Shown piece by piece: positions 57,641 through 64,000 of a stretch of DNA of 64,000 nucleotides (positions are counted from its first letter, which is position 1; the number at the start of each line of letters is the position of its first letter). Under the pieces are notes generated by a model. It did not search any database and was not told where the DNA came from. It was given only the letters and a program-made list of their open reading frames with translations. The stretch comes from Bacillota bacterium (lineage in GTDB: Bacteria; Bacillota; Clostridia; Lachnospirales; Lachnospiraceae): positions 124,001 to 188,000 of the forward strand of contig JAEZTJ010000008.1 of the NCBI GenBank assembly GCA_023421505.1. Direction: 5' to 3'. A program made the position numbers and the translations under genes.

Positions 57641-58231
57641 TTATCCTTCCTTTAAAGTGATAGACCAGTCAGATAAAATACAGGATAGTGGCATTTTTCT
57701 AATCCCTCTTTCGAGGTATATACCGAGCGAAATGATAAAACAACAAAAGGCAACTGCAGTAAGGCAAAAGGTTGTAGATGATACAATCCAATCTATTTTA
57801 TAATATTTTACAGTAAAATCTTCTATAAAGCGCAAGATTAATCCTGTGATATAATAACCACCTGACAAGCCAATCGGAATTGATATAATTAACAGAAAAA
57901 ACATTTGAAGCAAAATCAAAATACGTATCGTATTCTTTGTTGCTCCGAGGCCTCTTAATATACAGTATTCTCTGACACTGGATTTCATAATATTATAATA
58001 CTGATAGATAATAAAGGTTATTCCTGCCATAAAGAATATGGTGCGAATACTGATAAATATGTTATGAAGATTTGAATATACCGGCTCTGTACTTAATATC
58101 AATACATTGTCCATATAAACTATCGTAAAAGCCAGTAATACATAAGTTAAAATGATAGAAAATATAATCCGTAAATAACTTAAATAATTTTTGTATAACA
58201 CTAATTTTGAAAATTTACTAAGTAAAAACAT
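57641..58231 (-). CDS. ABC transporter permease (FtsX-like, short)
   Basis: A 196-residue membrane protein with four helices: IIFSIILTYVLLAFTIVYM, IRTIFFMAGITFIIYQYY, ILLQMFFLLIISIPIGLSGGYYITGLILRF and FCLTAVAFCCFIISLGIYL. The CILRGLGATKNTIRILILLQ piece is the coupling loop of FtsX/MacB permeases. The protein lacks the large outer domain, like antimicrobial-peptide BceB or the shorter type. The start is ATG 58,231 with AAAGGA. It probably works with the ATPase after it. Confidence 0.78.
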   Translation of the reverse strand: MFLLSKFSKLVLYKNYLSYLRIIFSIILTYVLLAFTIVYMDNVLILSTEPVYSNLHNIFISIRTIFFMAGITFIIYQYYNIMKSSVREYCILRGLGATKNTIRILILLQMFFLLIISIPIGLSGGYYITGLILRFIEDFTVKYYKIDWIVSSTTFCLTAVAFCCFIISLGIYLERGIRKMPLSCILSDWSITLKEG

Positions 58232-58261
58232 AGGATTCCTTTCTGCAAAACCACTAGGCAC

Positions 58262-58299
58262 AGAATGCCTGGAATTGATATTCTCAATCCAAGCATTCT
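58262..58299 (-). other. Hairpin between peptide gene and transporter
   Basis: AGAATGC (58,262-58,268) pairs with GCATTCT (58,293-58,299), and inner parts TGGA-TTGA with TCAA-TCCA extend it. No T run follows, so it is not a terminator. It may set different mRNA amounts for peptide and transporter. Confidence 0.6.
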
Positions 58300-58362
58300 A
58301 TGTAGTGCAACAAAAAAACGTTAAAGTATTTATTCCCCAATAGATACTTTTAATGTAATCAA

Positions 58363-58410
58363 TCAGCCACCAAATAATTTTTTAATTAAATCAAGGATAT
58401 CGTCTACCAT
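58363..58410 (-). CDS. 15-residue amphipathic peptide gene
   Basis: The frame is MVDDILDLIKKLFGG followed by TGA. It has a good ATAGGAG ribosome binding site seven to eight bases before ATG 58,410. The hydrophobic residues (M1, V2, I5, L6, L8, I9, L12, F13) fall on one face of a helix and D3, D4, D7, K10, K11 on the other, as in phenol-soluble modulins and delta-toxin-like peptides. It lies alone between an AgrC-like kinase and an ABC transporter, behind a LytTR-type site. It could be a signal, a toxin or a regulatory leader. Confidence 0.55.
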   Translation of the reverse strand: MVDDILDLIKKLFGG

Positions 58411-58430
58411 AATCAAATCTCCTATAAAAT

Positions 58431-58522
58431 ATAAAAACCTTGGCTACAAGCTGTTTATAGCATATAGCCAAGGCTTATACAATATACTGAGACATGAACG
58501 TCGATTATTGCTGCATGAACGT
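58431..58522 (-). promoter_or_regulatory. LytTR-type direct repeat, promoter and hairpin before the peptide
   Basis: On the leftward strand ACGTTCATG occurs twice (reverse of 58,514-58,522 and 58,493-58,501), starting 21 bp apart, i.e. 9-bp repeats with a 12-bp spacer. This is the AgrA/LytTR geometry. A TATATTGTATAA stretch follows at 58,476-58,487 as -10. Then CCTTGGCTA...TAGCCAAGG (58,438-58,446 with 58,465-58,473) plus TTTTTAT makes a terminator or attenuator before the peptide gene. Confidence 0.75.
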
Positions 58523-58527
58523 CAAAT

Positions 58528-59853
58528 TTATATTGTGTACAATCTATTTTTCATAAAAATTGTTACTTCAAATTCATCATTATGCATTTTAAAATTATAA
58601 GTCCCCTGATACTTTTCTACTCTGTCTATGACATTCTTTACCCCAAAACCATGAAGACTTTTATCCTTTTTTGAAGTTTGAAGCGTACCATTGTACACTT
58701 CAACATCCTTTATGATTGGATTTTTCACATCAATATATAAATCATCCTTATAGTTTTTTATACTAACGTCAATATAATAAATGGAGTTGTTTTTGGGTTC
58801 TATTTTCTGTATTGCTTCTACAGCATTAATAATAATATTGGCAAAAATAACGCATAAATCCATGGGCGCTATATAAAGTGGCTCGGGAAAACCTCCCTCC
58901 AGGCGGATTAATATATTGTCGGAGCGGTATCTGCTTTGTACATCATTTAGGATAGCATTTACAATATCATTACCGGTGTCAAATAAATCGGCCGGCGTAT
59001 TAGAGGTTTCAATTAACTGTTTTAGATAAGCTTCCATATCATTTAATTTATTCGACTGATATAGTCCATGTATGCATGCCAGATGATTTTTCATTTCATG
59101 CCGTATGCTATGTATCTCCTTTTGCTTTTCATTTACCAGCGTATAATACTTCTGTTGGGATTCAATGACACTTTGACTAATCAAGGATAAGGCTTTATAA
59201 TTATCTCTGGATTCAGTAATCAGCATCATCATAAAACAGGTCAGACAATAGGTTATAACAATGATTATCGTAATCACTATAAGTAGCTTTCTACCATTAT
59301 CTGAAATTTTACTATTTAAACTGACAAGAAGTGCCGAGATAAAAAATATTCCCGTACCCGCACCAATAAATAAGAATGCGAATATACTTTTCGATAATCT
59401 AACCTTACTATAGCTTTTCCTCTTCTTTTTTATTAGTATTAATAATAAAGGAACAAATATAATTGTTTTATAGATAAACCGTAATAAGATATGATAAAGA
59501 CTATCTGCTTCCGGGTATATATTTAGAGCTGACGCTATCCCTATTACACAGGTTTCCAAGAATAAAATTAATATATAAGTTAATAACGAATAGATAAATT
59601 TCTTTAAGAATCTTCCTTCAAAAAGAAAACAAATTGATAAAAGCAACATACAGACATTAAAAATAGTTACTGCATCCACGCTATACCTTCGTAATATTCC
59701 TGCTGTTATAAGTAAAATGCATTGGACAGAACCGGCTACGATATAAACTTTCTTTTTCCTCTGCGGAGTATAATTAAGCAACCCCATAAATATGATCCAC
59801 ATCTTAACAAAATCCACTAAATATCCATAAAAAAGATGTATTATATCATTCAT
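58528..59853 (-). CDS. AgrC-like sensor histidine kinase
   Basis: A 441-residue kinase. Residues 1-210 hold six or seven membrane helices (for example MWIIFMGLLNY, SVQCILLITAGIL and SIFAFLFIGAGTGIFFISALLV), the AgrC type of peptide sensor. The phosphorylated His is in EIHSIRHEMKNHLACIHGLY (about residue 255). The ATP part is the GHKL type with CVIFANIIINAVEAIQ (N box) and LHGFGVKNVIDRVEKY (G box). It follows the response regulator by 12 bases, as in agr operons. The signal may be the peptide encoded downstream. Confidence 0.9.
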   Translation of the reverse strand: MNDIIHLFYGYLVDFVKMWIIFMGLLNYTPQRKKKVYIVAGSVQCILLITAGILRRYSVDAVTIFNVCMLLLSICFLFEGRFLKKFIYSLLTYILILFLETCVIGIASALNIYPEADSLYHILLRFIYKTIIFVPLLLILIKKKRKSYSKVRLSKSIFAFLFIGAGTGIFFISALLVSLNSKISDNGRKLLIVITIIIVITYCLTCFMMMLITESRDNYKALSLISQSVIESQQKYYTLVNEKQKEIHSIRHEMKNHLACIHGLYQSNKLNDMEAYLKQLIETSNTPADLFDTGNDIVNAILNDVQSRYRSDNILIRLEGGFPEPLYIAPMDLCVIFANIIINAVEAIQKIEPKNNSIYYIDVSIKNYKDDLYIDVKNPIIKDVEVYNGTLQTSKKDKSLHGFGVKNVIDRVEKYQGTYNFKMHNDEFEVTIFMKNRLYTI

Positions 59854-59865
59854 AAATCAGACTCC

Positions 59866-60564
59866 TTATCTCGCACTTCTTCTTCGGTATTCTTTACAAG
59901 CCTTTTTTAATCTCCCTATCTGACGTATAGCAACCTCTACCTTTTCTCCGTTATCCAATAATATATCTTTACCTATCTCATGTATAAATGCCATATTCAC
60001 GATATATGATTTATGTACACGAAAAAAATCGCCGTTATTTAATATACTCTCCCACTCATTCATGGTTGTAACACTTTCGAAGATACCCTTAGGGGTTCTT
60101 ACAACCGTATAACGGTTAATATATTCAATATATATAATATCAAACAATTTTACAAATAGAGTTTCTCCGTCCTTACCAACAACCGCTTTGCAGTTTTTTG
60201 TTATATCATGAATTGCTTCCGATAAAGCATTCTTACAATCCTGTTCATTAACAGGCTTTAATAGATATCGAAATGCCCTTACCCTATAACCTGCCTGCAT
60301 AAACCCCCTGTATCCGGTCAAAAAGATAATAACCATACTTTCATCGAATTCACGAATTTTCTCAGCAGTCCTTAAACCATTGATTCCATTCATCTGAATA
60401 TCTAAGAATAATATATCGATTGGTTTATTGCTATTAAGCAGCTCCTCCCCTGAAGAAAAATTAATTATTTCTATATCAGATAAATAAGTACTTTTATAAT
60501 TATTACATATTCGAATAATATCATTCCGAATAATTTCCTCATCATCACAAATCCCTATCAGCAC
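59866..60564 (-). CDS. LytTR response regulator (AgrA-like)
   Basis: A 232-residue regulator: a receiver (LIGICDDEEIIRNDII with the acid pair, IDILFLDIQMNGINGLRTAEKIRE with the phosphorylated Asp) and a LytTR DNA-binding domain (VVGKDGETLFVKLFDIIYIEYINRYTVVRTPKGIFES then FFRVHKSYIVNMAFI). I start at GTG 60,564, which has GAGGGGG upstream. LytTR proteins bind direct repeats of about 9 bp, 12 bp apart, and such a pair lies just past the kinase gene. It pairs with that kinase. Confidence 0.9.
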   Translation of the reverse strand: MLIGICDDEEIIRNDIIRICNNYKSTYLSDIEIINFSSGEELLNSNKPIDILFLDIQMNGINGLRTAEKIREFDESMVIIFLTGYRGFMQAGYRVRAFRYLLKPVNEQDCKNALSEAIHDITKNCKAVVGKDGETLFVKLFDIIYIEYINRYTVVRTPKGIFESVTTMNEWESILNNGDFFRVHKSYIVNMAFIHEIGKDILLDNGEKVEVAIRQIGRLKKACKEYRRRSAR

Positions 60565-60841
60565 GAAGATCCCCCTCTTCCCATTGATCGCCAAGCTTTT
60601 ATTATATCATAGCAACCGTATAATATTTCGTCAAGATATTACAGCAAAACACATTAATAATTAATTAGATTATTTAAATCATGAAGACCATGTTCCATGT
60701 TCACATACCGTGAAATCAAGGTATAAATATATTTATACTCAATGCGGAAAGGCAAGGTATAAAATAGAATCTCTTGCATAGCGTGACAAATTATATTACA
60801 ATAATTCCAACCACTTCTTCATTCAGGAAAGGAAAGTAACA

Positions 60842-61321
60842 ATGAAACAAATAGCAAGCTTTACCATTGATCATATGAAATTACTTAGAGGGGTCTATGT
60901 ATCCCGCAAGGACAAAATTGGTAGCGAAACCATCACAACCTTTGATATTAGAATGACTCGTCCGAATTTTGATCCTGTAATGTTAACCGGCGAAGTCCAT
61001 ACTATAGAACATCTAGCAGCAACCTATCTGCGTAATCATAAAGATTTCGCTGATAGAACCGTTTATTTTGGACCGATGGGATGCAGAACCGGGTTCTATC
61101 TCTTACTTGGCGGTGATTATACTTCTAAGGATATTGTTCCCCTGTTAACCGAAATGTTTGAATTCATTCGTGACTTTGAAGGTGATATACCTGGTGCAAC
61201 TGCAGTTAATTGCGGAAATTATACTGATATGAACTTATCACAGGCAAAGTATTATGCAAAGAAATTTCTTGATGAAGTTCTATATGCTATTGATGACGAA
61301 CATCTTATCTATCCCGAATAA
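60842..61321 (+). CDS. luxS: S-ribosylhomocysteine lyase (LuxS)
   Basis: A 159-residue metal enzyme. HTIEHLAATYLRNH (about residues 57-70) gives two metal ligands. FGPMGCRTGFYLLLGG (about residue 82) has the catalytic Cys, and NCGNYTDMNL (about residue 127) the third ligand. It splits S-ribosylhomocysteine into homocysteine and DPD, the source of autoinducer-2. GGAAAGGAAAGTAACA lies before ATG. It is next to an Agr-type system but on the opposite strand and with its own terminator. Confidence 0.96.
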   Translation: MKQIASFTIDHMKLLRGVYVSRKDKIGSETITTFDIRMTRPNFDPVMLTGEVHTIEHLAATYLRNHKDFADRTVYFGPMGCRTGFYLLLGGDYTSKDIVPLLTEMFEFIRDFEGDIPGATAVNCGNYTDMNLSQAKYYAKKFLDEVLYAIDDEHLIYPE

Positions 61322-61338
61322 TCTAATCTAGTTAGAAC

Positions 61339-61406
61339 GTGCGCCCGCCGGGCGCACCTCGATAAAAATATACCTCCTGTATTTATCCTACAGGAGGTAT
61401 ATTTTT
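61339..61406 (+). terminator. Double terminator after luxS
   Basis: GTGCGCCC (61,339-61,346) pairs with GGGCGCAC (61,350-61,357). About 13 bases on, a 13-bp stem (61,369-61,381 with 61,389-61,401) ends in ATTTTTTATTTC. The second has a clear T run and can stop transcription; the first is a G+C-rich hairpin just before it. Confidence 0.88.
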
Positions 61407-61565
61407 TATTTCATTTCAATAGATTTTAGATAATATGTAATCAGGTACACTGATGTATTACCCAAAAATAGGAAAAATCGTAGAAGCTTTATGCATATAC
61501 TATTAGGGTTCATTTTTAATTCTTGCTTGAATATAATGTAATAAGTATGAATAATGGGAGAAGCT

Positions 61566-62282
61566 ATGGCAGACCAAGACTTAAATCACACAGCAGAGCT
61601 TATAAAAGCCGCCATACCCTTTGTAGATAGTAAGTCCAGAGGCATGGCCGAAATATTCGCTAAGCTATTGGATTTTTTAGGCAGCTTCAAATCAGTAGGT
61701 AAGTCCGATACACTGGCTGCCAATGGCTTACAAAGTACTAAATTTGATTTTGAAGGACTTTTAAAGGGAATACGGCCAATATGTAATAAAAAGGAACGAG
61801 AATATGTAGATAAGATTCTCAATATTTTTAATATGAAAAGAATATTCGAAACTTATAATAATATGATGTCAACGATGAATGCAATGCAGGAGTTTGGCGG
61901 ATTTTCCTTTGGAGACTCAGAAGCAGAAAATGATGCCGATAATGTTACAGGTAATTTCTCAAGTTCTAATTTTGAATCTATATTCCGTAATTTTAGCTCC
62001 AACTTTTCTCAAGAAGAAGCGAAAGCTGCTTCTGTTATGCAAGAAGCAGATGAAGCTAACAACGAGCAGCTAAACAATAACACTGATTCTAATGCAAAAG
62101 ACTCAGGAGAAGATAATCCGCCTAATTCAAATAACCAAAATCCCGGTATGAATAATAAGATGTTTGATATGTTAAAGGCAATGGTCCCTCCCGAACAAAT
62201 GAGTACCTTTGAAAACCTTAGCATGCTTTTAAATACTATGTCATATGATAATAGTAGTAAACCAGATGAGAGTAAGGAGTAG
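61566..62282 (+). CDS. Hypothetical clostridial protein (238 aa)
   Basis: Not recognised. A helical N-terminal half (MADQDLNHTAELIKAAIPFV to about residue 105, with FNMKRIFETYNNMMSTMN) is joined by a Ser/Asn/Asp-rich linker (residues 120-190) to a C-terminal helical motif, MFDMLKAMVPPEQMSTFENLSMLLNTM. The same form of motif ends the next protein. ATG 61,566 is preferred with GGGAG upstream. The pair lies five bases apart. A sporulation or cell-surface role is a guess only. Confidence 0.6.
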   Translation: MADQDLNHTAELIKAAIPFVDSKSRGMAEIFAKLLDFLGSFKSVGKSDTLAANGLQSTKFDFEGLLKGIRPICNKKEREYVDKILNIFNMKRIFETYNNMMSTMNAMQEFGGFSFGDSEAENDADNVTGNFSSSNFESIFRNFSSNFSQEEAKAASVMQEADEANNEQLNNNTDSNAKDSGEDNPPNSNNQNPGMNNKMFDMLKAMVPPEQMSTFENLSMLLNTMSYDNSSKPDESKE

Positions 62283-62286
62283 AACC

Positions 62287-62562
62287 ATGGCTGATACCTC
62301 TTGGACCAATCATCCAAAGCTAAAAAATATTGATCCCCGTAAGCTTGCAATTTTATTAGATTTAATGAAGGAAGCTGAGGGAAAACAGATGGATAAATTA
62401 ATGCCTCTGTTAGTAAGTACCAACAAAAAACTACAACAACAAAAATTATCCTTCACGAAGGACGAAAGTGAAGTCATGCTTGAAATCTTGACTAAGAACT
62501 TATCTCCAAAGGAGAAAGCCCAGTTTGAGATGATGAAAAAAATGATGTCCACCATGAAGTAA
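62287..62562 (+). CDS. Hypothetical small protein (91 aa), paired with preceding gene
   Basis: Not recognised. MADTSWTNHPKLKNIDPRKL and onward, helical and basic, ending VMLEILTKNLSPKEKAQFEMMKKMMSTMK. The end resembles the C-terminal motif of the gene before it and the MMSTMN piece in its middle. This suggests the two arose by duplication of one helical unit. The start is ATG 62,287, with AAGGAG upstream. Both are read together. Confidence 0.6.
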   Translation: MADTSWTNHPKLKNIDPRKLAILLDLMKEAEGKQMDKLMPLLVSTNKKLQQQKLSFTKDESEVMLEILTKNLSPKEKAQFEMMKKMMSTMK

Positions 62563-62579
62563 TTACATAATCAAAAAGG

Positions 62580-62644
62580 GACTGCATCACAGCGAGGGCA
62601 CTGAAAAACTACCGTTTTTTCAGTGCCCTCGCTGTGATGCAGTC
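62580..62644 (+). terminator. Long 29-bp perfect hairpin
   Basis: The bases 62,580-62,608 pair exactly with 62,616-62,644, around a 7-base loop. It lies 17 bases after the stop of the small gene, and the next T run (ATTTTCTTTT) follows. Perfect pairing of this length is more than usual for a terminator; a MITE-like or mobile element origin is possible. The rest of 62,563-62,818 has no supported gene. Confidence 0.8.
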
Positions 62645-62818
62645 ATTTTCTTTTACAACTAAGTCTTACGTTACTTACAAATTGACAATAAGCTCTATAT
62701 TACACTATATACTATATTACACTAGATACTATTTTAGAGAGTGTTTATTTCTGTTTTTACCAATAATTTTATATTATTATTTGTATAGGTCATAATGTTT
62801 TTTACTGATTAACACTAA

Positions 62819-64000
62819 TCAATTCCATATTTCTCCTGCATATTCTCTTATTGATCTGTCACTGGAGAATTTACCCGCATTAGCGGTATTCATGAAGCAC
62901 TTTCTTCGGAAGAAATTCATATCACTATAATCCTTGTTCGCCTTAAACTTTGCATCACAATATGGGATGAAATCTAACAGCAAATAATAATGATCCGGTT
63001 TATGCCAGCTTGCACCCTCTAATATTGCATGATACAGCTCTTTGAACATACCTGTATTATCATCCTCTAAGGTGCCGTCAATCAGTGTATCGACCACCCT
63101 CTTAATTCTTGGATTTTGGTTATAGATTACCTTTGGATCATAGGTACTGCTGATACTTCTTAGTTCCTCCACTCTTGCCCCGAAGATATAATTATTCTCT
63201 TCTCCTGCCTGCTCTACGATTTCAACATTAGCTCCGTCATAGGTTCCAAGCGTTACTGCCCCATTTAGCATAAACTTCATATTTCCTGTACCTGAAGCCT
63301 CTGTACCAGCAGTTGATATCTGCTCTGATATATCTGCTGCCGGCGTGAGTTTCTCTGCATAGGATACATTATAGTTATGAACGAATATCACCTGCAGCTT
63401 ATCCTTAACCTCTTCATCTAAATCAATTAACTTTGCCACCTCATTAATAAACTTAATAATTCCCTTTGCCCGAAAATAACCCGGAGCTGACTTGGCTCCA
63501 AATATAAACACGGTTGGATTAAAATCCTGTATTCGGCCCTCCTTTATTCCAAAATAGATGTAAAGAATAGAAAAGGCATTCAGTAGCTGTCGTTTATATT
63601 CATGTAGGCGCTTTACCTGTATATCAAAAATAAACTCAGGATTTATTCTGATACCCTCCTGCTTATATATATACTCTGACAGCTGTCTCTTCTTAATTTG
63701 CTTTATATCATTGAAACGCTTTATCACGATCTTATCCTCGACATATTTCTCCAAATCCTTTAATCGTTCCAAATCGGTAATCCAGGAATTTCCTATCAAA
63801 TCAGTAATAAAGCCGGACAGCTCCATATTGGCTATTGCAAGCCATCTACGTTGTGTAATACCATTCGTCATATTAAAAAAACGCTCCGGATATAATTCAT
63901 ACCATTCCTTTAATACCTCTTTTTTAAGTATATCTGTATGAAGTGCTGCAACACCGTTCGTTGAATGACTTGCATACACAGCAAGTCTCGCCATATGAAT
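62819..64000 (-). CDS. glgP: Glycogen/maltodextrin phosphorylase (partial)
   Basis: The C-terminal half of a phosphorylase, running off the right edge: about 394 residues are visible. MARLAVYASHSTNGVAALHTDILK then FFNMTNGITQRRWL are family hallmarks. The pyridoxal-phosphate site is EASGTGNMKFMLNGAVTLGTYDGANVEI, where Lys holds the cofactor. The end has DKYLLLDFIPYC-like HYYLLLDFIPYCDAKFKAN. It releases glucose 1-phosphate from glycogen. The rest of the gene (about 400 residues) is outside. Confidence 0.95.
   Translation of the reverse strand: MHMARLAVYASHSTNGVAALHTDILKKEVLKEWYELYPERFFNMTNGITQRRWLAIANMELSGFITDLIGNSWITDLERLKDLEKYVEDKIVIKRFNDIKQIKKRQLSEYIYKQEGIRINPEFIFDIQVKRLHEYKRQLLNAFSILYIYFGIKEGRIQDFNPTVFIFGAKSAPGYFRAKGIIKFINEVAKLIDLDEEVKDKLQVIFVHNYNVSYAEKLTPAADISEQISTAGTEASGTGNMKFMLNGAVTLGTYDGANVEIVEQAGEENNYIFGARVEELRSISSTYDPKVIYNQNPRIKRVVDTLIDGTLEDDNTGMFKELYHAILEGASWHKPDHYYLLLDFIPYCDAKFKANKDYSDMNFFRRKCFMNTANAGKFSSDRSIREYAGEIWN

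Noticed and set aside
1..64000. CRISPR arrays, tRNA or rRNA genes
   Set aside because: No regular spaced direct repeats of CRISPR type and no clover-leaf or rRNA sequence were seen on either strand by reading.

Overview
The window suggests a low-GC Gram-positive anaerobe of the Clostridia, most likely Lachnospiraceae (Clostridium phytofermentans-like). The grounds are AT-rich DNA, AGGAGG ribosome binding sites, frequent TTG/GTG starts, a cysteine-rich 'HCB protein 13' type peptide, a potABCD operon behind a cupin regulator, luxS and glgP. The species is inferred from gene style only.

Positions 1 to about 44.1 kb are most of a tailed (siphovirus-type) prophage; its left end lies outside the window. 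The early and recombination block runs leftward (13,994 to 1): two ParB-like proteins, a lytic transglycosylase, a Rad50/SbcC-like ATPase, an HD protein, RecT, a metallo-beta-lactamase-fold protein, a sigma-like factor, SSB, an HNH/AP2-like endonuclease, an ERCC4 nuclease and a CHC2-type primase. A Cro/CI-like pair diverges at 13.99-14.25 kb. From 14.2 to 20.5 kb lie further small regulators, an ATP-dependent DNA ligase, a bidirectional promoter with repeated operators and a GGTGTAACCA/TTGGGTGTA repeat cluster. The rightward late block follows: small terminase, serine recombinase, a GC-rich spot, large terminase, portal, Com-like zinc protein, scaffold, decoration protein, capsid and connectors. 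A metabolic cassette (phosphoesterase, dNTP pyrophosphohydrolase-like, deoxyribosyltransferase-like) and a tandem DUF2829/Tad2-like protein interrupt this block. It ends with the tail genes (including a -1 frameshift chaperone pair), tail fibre, holin and endolysin.

The host-like part (44.1-64 kb) holds a NYN-domain gene, a subtilase ORF truncated after GHGTHV, an AraC regulator, an MBL-fold lipoprotein, aroC, potR-like/potABCD, trpS, a HAD phosphatase, an ABC transporter with an AgrC/AgrA-like pair, luxS, two small paralogous-looking genes and glgP.

Two signals stand out. First, the 8-mer TTGACAGC occurs about 38 times on both strands of the prophage and in every permissible reading frame, but once in the 20 kb of host DNA, so the DNA itself appears to be selected. 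Second, between the AgrC-like kinase and the ABC transporter lies an unannotated 15-residue amphipathic peptide, MVDDILDLIKKLFGG. It has a good ribosome binding site, and upstream of it are two identical 9-bp direct repeats with 12-bp spacing, the geometry of a LytTR/AgrA binding site. This layout resembles the staphylococcal phenol-soluble modulin/Pmt/Agr arrangement in a clostridium.
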